Positions 1 through 6,864 of a DNA stretch of 10,480 nt are shown here, in pieces (position 1 is the stretch's first letter; every line of letters begins with the position of its first letter). The notes below the pieces were generated by a model. That model was not told the origin of the DNA, searched no databases, and saw only the letters and a list, made by a program, of their open reading frames with translations. Position numbers and translations under genes: made by a program. This DNA is from JBFKAV01 sp041621405. GTDB lineage: Bacteria; Pseudomonadota; Alphaproteobacteria; Rhodobacterales; Rhodobacteraceae. Where the stretch lies: contig JBFKAV010000126.1 in NCBI GenBank assembly GCA_041621405.1, positions 1-10,480 on the forward strand, read 5' to 3'.

Positions 1-73
1 CGACCGTCGCCGAGCCCCGCTCGTCCCGGGCGAAGCCGCGCCCCGCGCGGAACATCCTGGTGCCTACGGTCAT
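1..73 (-). CDS. TadE-like pseudopilin, N-terminal fragment (cut by window edge)
   Basis: Only the first 24 codons lie in the window, read on the minus strand from ATG at 73. The visible protein is MTVGTRMFRAGRGF followed by ARDERGSATV. The core FARDERGSATV closely matches FANDERGSVTVEA in the complete TadE-like gene at 3609-4049. That identifies it as another TadE-type minor pseudopilin of the Flp/Tad pilus system, an inner-membrane protein with a short cytoplasmic N-terminus and one transmembrane helix. The glycine before SATV fits a prepilin-peptidase site (G then four residues then E), but the glutamate itself falls outside the window. Its start is 5 bases after the stop of the VWA TadG-like gene, so the two are probably one operon. 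No clear Shine-Dalgarno precedes ATG 73; ATG at 55, after an AGG, is an alternative start giving a protein six residues shorter. Confidence 0.72.
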   Translation of the reverse strand, partial: MTVGTRMFRAGRGFARDERGSATV

Positions 74-78
74 CGTTG

Positions 79-1683
79 TCACTGCGTCAGCCGGAGTTCG
101 GAGATCCGCCGCGCGATCACCTGGAATGCCTCGCTGATCTCGACGCCGTTGACGTCGAAGAAGTGCCCGGGCGAGGTGGCGCAGTCACGCAGTGCCGACA
201 GGCCGGCCGCCGGCGCCTCGAAGCCGATCGTGAACACGGTCACGTTCTTCTGCTTGGTGGCGGTGCAGATCTGCGATGTCCGCAGGTCCTTGACCGACGG
301 AGCCGTGGCGCCGCGGACCGAGGCGATGAAGGCGTTGCGCTGCGAGCCCGACCAGCCCCAAGCGTCGCTGTAGAGCTCCTTCGCGATGAAGTTGATCGGG
401 TGGTTCGCCCACACGTCCGGCCATTTGAGCTGAGTCGAGCCCGACCAGGGCGACGTGGTCCAGGTACCCGAGTTGTCGCTGTTCAAACGGTAGTACTTCG
501 AGCTCCCCGAGCGCTCCGCGTGATAGATCGACAGCGCGCCGCTGGAGTTCTTGTAGATCGGCGACAGGCCGCTCCGGTAGGGATCGTTGATCACGTACTC
601 GTCGGTGTTCTGGCCGTCCGACATCAGGATGATGTACTTCGCCGTGCTCCGCGCACCGTAGTCGAACGGAAGGATGGCGAACTCTGGCGGAACCTCGCCG
701 GCGGCGACCAGCTGCACGTTGACCGGGCGGAAGCTCGGGTCGACCAGCAGCGCGCCCCAGCGCATGCCGATGTCGAGCGAGGTGTTGCCCTCGGCCTGGA
801 AGCCGGAGATGTGGTTCTTCAGCCGCGTGGCGTTGTTGGTCGAGGGCATGAGCTCCTGGAACGCGTGGAGCGGGCAGTAGGCCAGGGTGATGTTGCGCGA
901 GCTGTACCAGGGGTCGAACACGTTGGCCCGGGGCAGCACGGACGTCGTCGGCGGCAGCGCCGTCTCCTGGAACTGGCTCGGCTGGAAGTTGATGCAGCTG
1001 CCGTAGGTGTGGTCGCCGGTGACCGTGTAGTAGGGCAGGAGCCGCCTGGCGTTGACCTGGCCGTTGTAGGGCACGATCGCGATCGAGACGCTGCCCTCGG
1101 CGGTTTCGCTTTGCAGCACGGTATCGACGAACTCGCGCGCGGCCACCTTCAGGTTGCTGAGCTTGTTGTTGCTTCCCATCGAGCCCGACACGTCGAGCAC
1201 CATGACGACCTCGATGTCCGACTTCGCCTCCTCCGCGCCCGAGGCGGCCGGGGCGCCCCATTGCACCAGGTCGCCGCCGAAGGTCGTGAGGTTCGATTCG
1301 AAGTAGGCCCGCGTCCACGCCGACACGGTGCGACCGGTGCGCAGGGAACCCGGGTCGTCAGGCGTCACAGTGATCTGCTCGGCGCTGATGAACTGGCCCA
1401 GGCCCGCCTTCTGGAAGTAGTCGAGCACGACGTCGCGCGGGGGCAGCGTCTGGTCGATGTCGGCCGCGGCGAGCACGGCACGGTCAAGTGTGCCCTGCAC
1501 CCGGGTCCGCAGGTGCTCGGCGCGGGTGACCTCGATCGCGTAGCCCATCGCGGGGATCAGCAAGATCATCCAGATCAGGAGCAGCGCGGTCATGGTCGCG
1601 CCGTCTTCTTCGCGCCCGAAGGTCGCGACGGACCTCTTCATGCGTGAAAGCAAACCGGTGGAAATCGAAAACGCCGTGCGCAT
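79..1683 (-). CDS. TadG-like pilus assembly protein with VWA domain
   Basis: This 534-aa protein looks like a membrane-anchored, periplasm-facing accessory protein of the Tad (tight adherence, Flp pilus) machinery. A short basic cytoplasmic N-terminus is followed by the TadE/G-like segment GREEDGATMTALLLIWMILL and a transmembrane helix at about residues 30-50. A VWA domain starts near residue 156. Its metal-ion-dependent adhesion site is complete: DVSGSM (D164, S166, S168), T302 in GNTSLDIG and D356 in MSDGQNT. The C-terminus (ALRDCATSPGHFFDV, then EAFQVIARRISELRLTQ) is the ending I associate with alphaproteobacterial TadG proteins. ATG 1683 is supported by GGAGGG at 1691-1696 (minus strand), 7 bases upstream. 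The residue 5 after Gly28 is Ala rather than Glu, so it is probably not processed as a pseudopilin. The function of the VWA domain in Tad systems is not settled; a role in adhesion or anchoring is inference. The family call is firm, but tadG is not assigned as a symbol because a second TadG-like gene lies nearby. Confidence 0.88.
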   Translation of the reverse strand: MRTAFSISTGLLSRMKRSVATFGREEDGATMTALLLIWMILLIPAMGYAIEVTRAEHLRTRVQGTLDRAVLAAADIDQTLPPRDVVLDYFQKAGLGQFISAEQITVTPDDPGSLRTGRTVSAWTRAYFESNLTTFGGDLVQWGAPAASGAEEAKSDIEVVMVLDVSGSMGSNNKLSNLKVAAREFVDTVLQSETAEGSVSIAIVPYNGQVNARRLLPYYTVTGDHTYGSCINFQPSQFQETALPPTTSVLPRANVFDPWYSSRNITLAYCPLHAFQELMPSTNNATRLKNHISGFQAEGNTSLDIGMRWGALLVDPSFRPVNVQLVAAGEVPPEFAILPFDYGARSTAKYIILMSDGQNTDEYVINDPYRSGLSPIYKNSSGALSIYHAERSGSSKYYRLNSDNSGTWTTSPWSGSTQLKWPDVWANHPINFIAKELYSDAWGWSGSQRNAFIASVRGATAPSVKDLRTSQICTATKQKNVTVFTIGFEAPAAGLSALRDCATSPGHFFDVNGVEISEAFQVIARRISELRLTQ

Positions 1684-1820
1684 ACCTTTACCCTCCGCGA
1701 TGTCGGTACGGCATGCCCCCCCAAAGCTGCCAGACCGAGGTCGACCTTAATCTCTAACGGCAAACTTATGGCGGAATTTGGGCGGACACTCCAGAAATCC
1801 CGGATTACCTATCTCCCTGC

Positions 1821-1855
1821 AAAACAATGAGGAAATTCAACCTCGGATTGTCTTT
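1821..1855. repeat. Imperfect inverted repeat (hairpin) in intergenic region
   Basis: The left arm AAAACAATGAGG (1821-1832) pairs with CCTC, ATTGT and TTT (1841-1844, 1847-1851, 1853-1855). This makes 12 base pairs around an 8-base loop, with a two-G bulge and a one-C bulge. The A-rich left edge and T-rich right edge make it resemble a weak bidirectional terminator or a regulator site. Its GC content is low for a terminator in this genome and no gene ends next to it, so its role is open. Confidence 0.3.
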
Positions 1856-1928
1856 TGTGCGCTGCCCAATCGGCACCGCGAGGGCAAGCCGGACCGGGCC
1901 GAAGGCGAATCGCGGGCGATGTGCGACA

Positions 1929-1959
1929 GCTTGTTAACCAAGCGCGCGTAGCGTAATCC
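1929..1959 (+). promoter_or_regulatory. Candidate gdhA promoter with overlapping operator-like inverted repeat
   Basis: A perfect 5-base inverted repeat, GCTTG-TTAAC-CAAGC, spans 1929-1943. It overlaps a possible -35 element TTGTTA (1931-1936), which lies 17 bases from a possible -10 element TAATCC (1954-1959). Transcription would start near 1966, about 27 bases before the gdhA ATG at 1993 and leaving room for the ribosome binding site. A repeat over the -35 would fit an operator, but the arms are short and the -10 is weak. No regulator can be named. Confidence 0.35.
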
Positions 1960-1992
1960 TCCCAGTCGATCGGCGTACCCGAGGGAGGGATC

Positions 1993-3423
1993 ATGGTACC
2001 GCAACACGAACCCACGTTTCGCCAGTCGGTCGACATCATGTTCAACCGCGCCGTGGCGCTGATGGACCTCTCACCGGGGCTCGAGGAGAAGATCCGGGTC
2101 TGCAATTCCACCTATACCGTGAGGTTCGGCGTTCGCCTCCGCGGCGCGATCCACACCTTCACCGGCTACCGCTCGGTCCATTCCGAGCACATGGAACCGG
2201 TCAAGGGCGGCATCCGCTTCGCCACCAGCGTCAACCAGGATGAGGTCGAGGCGCTGGCGGCGCTGATGACCTACAAGTGCGCGCTGGTCGAAACGCCGTT
2301 CGGTGGTTCCAAGGGCGGGCTTTGCATCGACCCGCGCGAATGGCAGGAGCACGAGCTCGAGCAGATCACCCGCCGCTTCGCCTACGAGCTGATCAAGCGC
2401 GACCTGATCAACCCCAGCCAGAACGTGCCGGCCCCCGACATGGGCACCTCCGAGCGCGAGATGGCCTGGATCGCCGACCAGTACGCGCGGATGAACACCA
2501 CCGACATCAACTCGCGCGCCTGCGTCACCGGCAAGCCCTTGAACGCCGGCGGCATCGCCGGCCGGGTCGAGGCCACCGGGCGGGGCGTGCAATACGCGCT
2601 GCAGGAGTTCTTTCGCCATCCCGAGGACGTCGCGGCGGCGCATCTCTCCGGCGGGCTCGAAGGCAAGCGCATCGTGGTCCAGGGCCTCGGCAACGTCGGC
2701 TTCCACGCCGCGAAGTTCCTCTCCGAGGAGGACGGCGCCCGGATCGTCGGCATCGCCGAGCGTGACGGCGGGCTGTGGAACGACGAGGGGCTCAACATCG
2801 ACGACGTGCACCAGTGGATGCGCGCCAATGGCGGCATCACCGGCTGCCCGGCGGGCCGCTTCGTGCCGGAGGCGGCCAAGCTGCTCGAGGCCGAGTGCGA
2901 CATCCTGATCCCGGCCGCGATGGAAGGGGTGATCAACCTGTCGAACGCAGCCATGGTCAAGGCGCCGCTGATCGTCGAGGCTGCGAACGGCCCGGTCACC
3001 GCGGGGGCCGACGAGGTGCTGCGCCAGAAGGGCACGGTGATCATGCCCGATCTCTATGTGAACGCCGGTGGCGTGACGGTCTCCTACTTCGAATGGGTGA
3101 AGAACCTTTCCCACATCCGCTTCGGCCGGATGCAGCGCCGCCAGGAGGAGTCGCGCCACCAGCACCTGATCGACGAGCTCGAGCGGCTCTCGGCCGACAA
3201 GGGCCTCGGCTGGACGCTCTCGCCCGGGTTCAAGGAAAAATACCTGCGCGGCGCCGGCGAGCTCGAGCTGGTGCGCTCGGGCCTCGACGACACCATGCGA
3301 GTGGCCTACCAGTCGATGCGCGAGGTCTGGCACTCGCGGCAGGACGTCAGCGACCTGCGCGTCGCGGCCTACCTCGTTGCGATCGACCGGGTGGCCAAGA
3401 GCTACCGCGCCAAGGGGCTGTAA
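1993..3423 (+). CDS. gdhA: Glu/Leu/Phe/Val-family dehydrogenase, probably glutamate dehydrogenase
   Basis: This cytoplasmic enzyme (476 aa) would interconvert glutamate and 2-oxoglutarate plus ammonium using a nicotinamide cofactor. The N-terminal substrate domain contains MEPVKGGIRF (K71), YKCALVETPFGGSKGG (K95 and likely catalytic K107) and PAPDMGT (D149). The Rossmann domain begins near residue 220 with GLGNVG (231-236), followed by PAAMEGVI and NAGGVTVSYFEW. S364 in the last motif sits where glutamate-specific members have serine, which favours glutamate over leucine or phenylalanine. The acidic residue in IAERDGG (E256) is compatible with NAD use, but cofactor choice is inference. Length and order are normal for the family. 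ATG 1993 follows a strong GAGGGAGGG (1981-1989). The gene stands alone: its neighbours are pilus genes, and no good terminator follows the stop, only a loopless CCCGGCCGGG palindrome (3447-3456) without a T tract. Confidence 0.93.
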   Translation: MVPQHEPTFRQSVDIMFNRAVALMDLSPGLEEKIRVCNSTYTVRFGVRLRGAIHTFTGYRSVHSEHMEPVKGGIRFATSVNQDEVEALAALMTYKCALVETPFGGSKGGLCIDPREWQEHELEQITRRFAYELIKRDLINPSQNVPAPDMGTSEREMAWIADQYARMNTTDINSRACVTGKPLNAGGIAGRVEATGRGVQYALQEFFRHPEDVAAAHLSGGLEGKRIVVQGLGNVGFHAAKFLSEEDGARIVGIAERDGGLWNDEGLNIDDVHQWMRANGGITGCPAGRFVPEAAKLLEAECDILIPAAMEGVINLSNAAMVKAPLIVEAANGPVTAGADEVLRQKGTVIMPDLYVNAGGVTVSYFEWVKNLSHIRFGRMQRRQEESRHQHLIDELERLSADKGLGWTLSPGFKEKYLRGAGELELVRSGLDDTMRVAYQSMREVWHSRQDVSDLRVAAYLVAIDRVAKSYRAKGL

Positions 3424-3594
3424 GAAGGACGCTGACCAAGGCGGGACCCGGCCGGGCCAGCGATCTGCCCCGCGCCAGGATGCCGCGGACGAAGGACAGG
3501 TTTCGAATTCCCGTTCATCTCCTGTTAACGTCGTTTCCGTTAATGTTGGATTCATGTTTGCTGTTTCGGCTGGATTCGACGGCCCAGGCGAAAT

Positions 3595-3602
3595 GGAGGG
3601 AG
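3595..3602 (+). promoter_or_regulatory. Ribosome binding site that sets a TTG start for the TadE-like gene
   Basis: GGAGGGAG lies 6 bases before the in-frame TTG at 3609. The upstream in-frame ATG at 3543 has no comparable site, so TTG 3609 is the preferred start. Confidence 0.65.
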
Positions 3603-3608
3603 TGCAGT

Positions 3609-4049
3609 TTGACTTGTTTGATTGCCAGGGCAGATCTCGCCAGATTTGCGAACGACGAACGCGGTAGCGTCACGGTCGAGGCGGTGCTGTGGCTGCCGGT
3701 GTTCTTTGCGTTTCTCGGCCTCGCGGTCGACGGCTCGGTGCTGTTCAGCAACCGCGCCCTCATTCTGCGCACCATTCAGGATGCCAATCGCCTCCACTCG
3801 ATCGGGCGCTTTGGCGACAACGTTGCGGCCGCCAACGCCGCCGCCGAGCAATACGTCAGAAACAACATGCAGGTCTGCCCGGCGGGGGTCTGCCCGGGCG
3901 GCGTTTCTGTCGACACCAACGTCGACGCCACCGGTGTCATAACCACGCGGGTCCTTGTTCCGGCTGCACAAATCGACGCCATTGGTCTGTTCGGGCTGCT
4001 CACCGGCTTCACCGTCGGGATCGAGGCCGAATACATGCAGGAGAGTTAA
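3609..4049 (+). CDS. TadE-like pilus assembly pseudopilin
   Basis: This is a minor pseudopilin-like protein of the Flp/Tad system (146 aa), expected to sit in the inner membrane with its C-terminus in the periplasm. The N-terminus reads ARFANDERGSVTVEAVLWLP and leads into one hydrophobic helix (about 25-45). G19 followed by SVTVE (E24 at +5) matches the prepilin-peptidase site known for Flp and TadE/TadF pseudopilins, so processing after G19 is likely. The periplasmic part has a cysteine pair, C90 and C95 (VCPAGVC), that may form a disulfide. The start is TTG at 3609, chosen because GGAGGGAG lies 6 bases upstream; the ATG at 3543 would add 22 residues of unlikely sequence. It is followed one base after its stop by the TadG-like gene, with CAGGAGAG at its own 3' end serving as the next ribosome binding site. 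The 185 bases between gdhA and this gene hold no other gene that I can support. Confidence 0.85.
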   Translation: MTCLIARADLARFANDERGSVTVEAVLWLPVFFAFLGLAVDGSVLFSNRALILRTIQDANRLHSIGRFGDNVAAANAAAEQYVRNNMQVCPAGVCPGGVSVDTNVDATGVITTRVLVPAAQIDAIGLFGLLTGFTVGIEAEYMQES

Positions 4050-4050
4050 T

Positions 4051-5406
4051 ATGATCGGTGTGACGGGTATTAGGAAACAGCTTGCCGACTTCTGCAGGAA
4101 AGAGGATGGCACAGCCTCGTGGTTCAGCCTGGTGCCGCTGATCTTCATCCTGATCCTGCTCGGCCTCGGCCTCGACATCAACCATGCCATCGAGGAGCGG
4201 ACCCACCTGCAGGTCACCGCCGATGGCGCCGCCCACGCCGCGATCGTCACCCGCAACCAGCCGGGCGGGACGGCGGCAACCGCCAAGGCCGCGGGAGTAG
4301 GCATCGCCGCGCTGAACATGTCTCCGGCGACCGACGGCAACGTGCTGCCCATCAACAATATCGAGTTCGGCCACTGGAACGCGGCCACGCTCACCTTCAC
4401 GCCCGATCCGACCTCGTCGGAGGCGGTGCGCGTGATCACCCAGCGCATCGCGAGCAACAACAACGCGGTGGCGACCTACCTGCTCAGGATCGCCGGCTTC
4501 AACTCGTGGGACGTGCGTGCGCTCACCACGATGGAAACCTACTACCGGGATTGCCACAAGAACGGCTTCATCGCCGAAGGGATCATCGACATCCAGAGCA
4601 ACAGCGAGTTCCTGAACGGCTTCTGCATCATCTCGAAGACGCACGTGGAGATCAACCAGAACAACTACTTCGAGGAGGGCACCAGCGTCCAGATGCCCAA
4701 TACCGACGATCTGGTGATCCCGGCCTCGGGATTCTCTCACAACGACGGTCTCTACGAGGCGCTGGGCCCCGGCGGCTACACGATCAAGGAAGTCGCCATG
4801 CTGTCGGAGCTGATTCCCGCCCTGCAGAACAATAGCTGGACCTATGTCGAGGGGGCGATGCCTGCACTCCTTCAAGGCATGGACAAGGGCACCGTGCACC
4901 TGGGCAACAATGTGAAGTCCATCGCGCAGGCTGACATCGCTACCCCGGGCATGGTCTATACGGCGAACTGCGGGGGCGGCGGCCACATCAACATCAAGAA
5001 GGACACCGTGATCGACGGCATCGTCCTGGCCTCGAACTGCAAGCTGAAGTTCGAAACTGGCGTGGTGCTGAAGGACTCGATCGTCGCCACTTCCAACACC
5101 AGCGCGCAGTCGGTCACCGGCCCCTCGGGAATATCTATCGGCGCGTCAGACGGTTGCGACAATCTGAAGGGCGGGGCCGTGATCCTGACCCTGGGCGGCG
5201 CCCAGTTCGGCGCCGGGCTCGCGTTCCACGACGGCCAGATCATCGCGCAGAAAGATGTCCAGTTCCCAGCCAACGACTTCAGCATCGAGGGCGCTTCGGT
5301 GCTTGCCGGGGGGCGGATCGACGGCACCTCGAACATGACGATGTCCTCCTGTCCCGACGACGGCGATACCAGCTTCAAGGAAGACTACTTCCGCATCGTC
5401 CAGTAG
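4051..5406 (+). CDS. TadG-like protein without VWA domain
   Basis: The protein is 451 aa from ATG 4051, which follows AGGAGAG (4039-4045) and starts one base after the TadE-like stop; the two are surely co-transcribed. The N-terminus (RKEDGTASWFSLVPL, helix 22-41, then DINHAIEERTHLQVTADGAAHAA) is the TadE/TadG-like Flp pilus assembly N-terminal region: a membrane anchor followed by a periplasmic helix. Unlike the gene at 79-1683, no DxSxS motif or VWA domain is present. From about residue 170, and again from 300 to 430, the chain alternates short hydrophobic strands with Gly, Asn and Asp turns (for example VIDGIVLASNCKLKFETGVV). This suggests a beta-solenoid-like periplasmic domain, which is inference. 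Cysteines at 168, 192, 307, 330, 369 and 434 could form disulfides. There is no glutamate at +5 after G20, so pseudopilin cleavage is unlikely. The N-terminal family call is good; the C-terminal function is unknown. Confidence 0.83.
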   Translation: MIGVTGIRKQLADFCRKEDGTASWFSLVPLIFILILLGLGLDINHAIEERTHLQVTADGAAHAAIVTRNQPGGTAATAKAAGVGIAALNMSPATDGNVLPINNIEFGHWNAATLTFTPDPTSSEAVRVITQRIASNNNAVATYLLRIAGFNSWDVRALTTMETYYRDCHKNGFIAEGIIDIQSNSEFLNGFCIISKTHVEINQNNYFEEGTSVQMPNTDDLVIPASGFSHNDGLYEALGPGGYTIKEVAMLSELIPALQNNSWTYVEGAMPALLQGMDKGTVHLGNNVKSIAQADIATPGMVYTANCGGGGHINIKKDTVIDGIVLASNCKLKFETGVVLKDSIVATSNTSAQSVTGPSGISIGASDGCDNLKGGAVILTLGGAQFGAGLAFHDGQIIAQKDVQFPANDFSIEGASVLAGGRIDGTSNMTMSSCPDDGDTSFKEDYFRIVQ

Positions 5407-5429
5407 GTCTCATTGGATCGATCAGAAAA

Positions 5430-5460
5430 GCCCGGGCCGGCGGCCCGGGCCTTTCTCTTT
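5430..5460 (+). terminator. Intrinsic terminator after the TadE/TadG-like pair
   Basis: A perfect 9-base stem, GCCCGGGCC (5430-5438) and GGCCCGGGC (5442-5450), closes a 3-base GGC loop. It is followed by CTTTCTCTTT (5451-5460) and preceded by GAAAA, so it could also work weakly in reverse. It lies 24 bases after the stop at 5406 and separates the pilus genes from the sarcosine oxidase operon. Confidence 0.88.
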
Positions 5461-5610
5461 CCGCGGCGCCGTTTCTTCAGCCGCCGGCCATCGTCCGGAT
5501 GCGACGGGAAATGTCGCGGCAAGGCGGTTTTGTCGGCGCCGGGCATTGAATTCTCGCCCCGATCCCGGTTGACTGCCAGGGGCTCGCCGGGGGCTTGAGG
5601 GAGAGGCCGC

Positions 5611-6864
5611 ATGCGCTATTCCGGGTTCAGGGTCCTCACCGAGGGGCTCACCGGTAACCGGGGCTGGACCCCGGCCTGGCGCGACCCGGCGCCGAAGGCC
5701 GAATACGACATGGTGATCGTCGGCGGCGGCGGCCACGGCCTCTCGACCGCCTATTACCTGGCCAAGAATCACGGGCTCAGCAATGTCGCCGTCCTGGAAA
5801 AGGGCTATCTCGGTGGCGGCAACGTCGGCCGCAACACCACGATCGTGCGGGCCAACTACTTCCTGCCCGGCAACTCCGAGTTCTACTCGCACTCGCTGAA
5901 GCTCTGGGAGGGGCTGGAGGCCGATCTCAACTACAACGTGATGCACTCCCAGCGCGGCCTCATCAACCTGTTCCACTCCGACGGCCAGCGCGACGCCTTC
6001 GCCCGCCGCGGCAATGCGATGATCAATCGCGGCGACGACGCGATCCTCCTCGACGGCGAGGGGGTGCGCCAGCATCTGCCCTATCTCGATTTCGACAACG
6101 TCCGGTTCCCGGTCTACGGCGGCCTGCTGCATCCCCGCGGCGGTACCGCCCGGCACGATGCGGTGGCCTGGGGCTACGCCCGCGCGGCCGACCGGCGCGG
6201 GGTGGACCTGATCCAGAACTGCGCGGTCACCGGCTTCGACATCCGGGCCGGCAAGGTGATGGGCGTGCGGACCACCCGGGGCGAGATCCGGGCGAAAAAG
6301 GTCGGCATCGTCGTCGCCGGCCGCTCAGGCCAGGTCGCGGCGATGGCCGGGATGCGGCTGCCGATCGAGAGCCACGTCCTTCAGGCCTTCGTGACCGAGG
6401 GGCTGAAGCCGGTGATCCACCATGTCGTCTCGTTCGGCATGGGGCATTTCTACATCAGCCAGTCCGACAAGGGCGGCCTCGTCTTCGGCGGCGATCTCGA
6501 CTTCTATTCCTCCTATGCGGCGCGGGGGAACCTGCCGATGATGGAGCACGTGATGGAGGCCGCGATGACGCTGATGCCGGCGATCGGCAAGGCCAGGGTG
6601 TTGCGGTCCTGGGGCGGGATCATGGACATGTCGCCCGACGGCTCGCCGATCATCGACAAGACCGGTATCGAGGGGCTCTACCTCAACTGCGGCTGGAACT
6701 ACGGCGGCTTCAAGGCGGTCCCCGCGAGCGGGTGGTGCATGGCGCACCTGATGGCGACGGGCGAGCCGCACGAGGTGGCGCGGCGCTACCGGCTCGACCG
6801 GTTCCTGACGGGCCAGGGGATCATGGACGAGGAGGGCACCGGTGCGCAGCACAACCTTCACTAG
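5611..6864 (+). CDS. soxB: Sarcosine oxidase subunit beta
   Basis: This is the flavoprotein subunit (417 aa) of heterotetrameric sarcosine oxidase. That cytoplasmic enzyme oxidises sarcosine to glycine with O2, giving H2O2 and a one-carbon unit passed to tetrahydrofolate. The FAD-binding motif VIVGGGGHGLSTAYYLAKNHG spans residues 35-55, followed by LEKGYLGGGNVGRNTTIVRANY, a SoxB hallmark. H182 in GGTARHDAVAWGYARAA corresponds by context to the histidine that covalently holds FMN (His173 in the Corynebacterium enzyme, from memory). The C-terminal NCGWNYGGFKAVPASG is also typical. Length is normal for the family. ATG 5611 is preceded by GAGGGAGAGG (5597-5606). It is the first gene of the operon after the terminator at 5430-5460, so a promoter should lie between 5460 and 5597; I see no strong one. 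Its last 23 bases overlap the next gene in another frame. Confidence 0.96.
   Translation: MRYSGFRVLTEGLTGNRGWTPAWRDPAPKAEYDMVIVGGGGHGLSTAYYLAKNHGLSNVAVLEKGYLGGGNVGRNTTIVRANYFLPGNSEFYSHSLKLWEGLEADLNYNVMHSQRGLINLFHSDGQRDAFARRGNAMINRGDDAILLDGEGVRQHLPYLDFDNVRFPVYGGLLHPRGGTARHDAVAWGYARAADRRGVDLIQNCAVTGFDIRAGKVMGVRTTRGEIRAKKVGIVVAGRSGQVAAMAGMRLPIESHVLQAFVTEGLKPVIHHVVSFGMGHFYISQSDKGGLVFGGDLDFYSSYAARGNLPMMEHVMEAAMTLMPAIGKARVLRSWGGIMDMSPDGSPIIDKTGIEGLYLNCGWNYGGFKAVPASGWCMAHLMATGEPHEVARRYRLDRFLTGQGIMDEEGTGAQHNLH
6829..6836 (+). promoter_or_regulatory. Ribosome binding site inside soxB for the secreted-protein gene
   Basis: GAGGAGGG ends 5 bases before the GTG at 6842 while still inside the soxB coding sequence. 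It supports both the GTG start and translational coupling to soxB. Confidence 0.6.

Larger units (their letters stand above)
1684..1992. other. Divergent intergenic region between VWA tadG-like gene and gdhA
   Basis: These 309 bases separate two genes transcribed away from each other, so promoters in both directions are expected here. The stretch is visibly richer in A and T than the flanking genes. It holds a run of seven C (1716-1722), an imperfect hairpin at 1821-1855, and an inverted repeat with a promoter-like element at 1929-1959 near gdhA. I found no convincing promoter for the leftward gene. An open frame on the minus strand at 1809-2111 overlaps the start of gdhA and shows no recognisable domain or ribosome binding site, so I do not call it a gene. 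Confidence 0.7.

Noticed and set aside
76..1647. A 523-codon open frame on the plus strand
   Set aside because: It is antisense to the VWA TadG-like gene, with Arg/Val/Asp-rich translation and no domain.
1809..2111. A 100-codon minus-strand frame across the gdhA start
   Set aside because: It has no recognisable domain, and it overlaps both gdhA and the candidate gdhA promoter. About 120 of its bases are shadow coding.
3447..3456. CCCGGCCGGG palindrome after gdhA as a terminator
   Set aside because: It has no loop and no following T tract; such palindromes are common by chance at this GC content.
3525..3543. Paired TTAA elements resembling a CtrA binding site upstream of the TadE-like gene
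   Set aside because: CtrA sites have TTAA-N7-TTAA; here the spacing is 11, so only half-sites are present.
2071..3555. A 494-codon open frame on the minus strand
   Set aside because: It is antisense to gdhA, which is unmistakable; the translation is His/Asp/Ala-rich with no domain.
5501..5517. GCGAC-N7-GTCGC inverted repeat upstream of soxB
   Set aside because: A 5-base GC-rich stem is weak and not placed over any recognisable promoter element.
5569..5597. TTGACT as a -35 box for soxB
   Set aside because: No AT-rich -10 lies 16-18 bases downstream; the stretch there is GC-rich and runs into the ribosome binding site.
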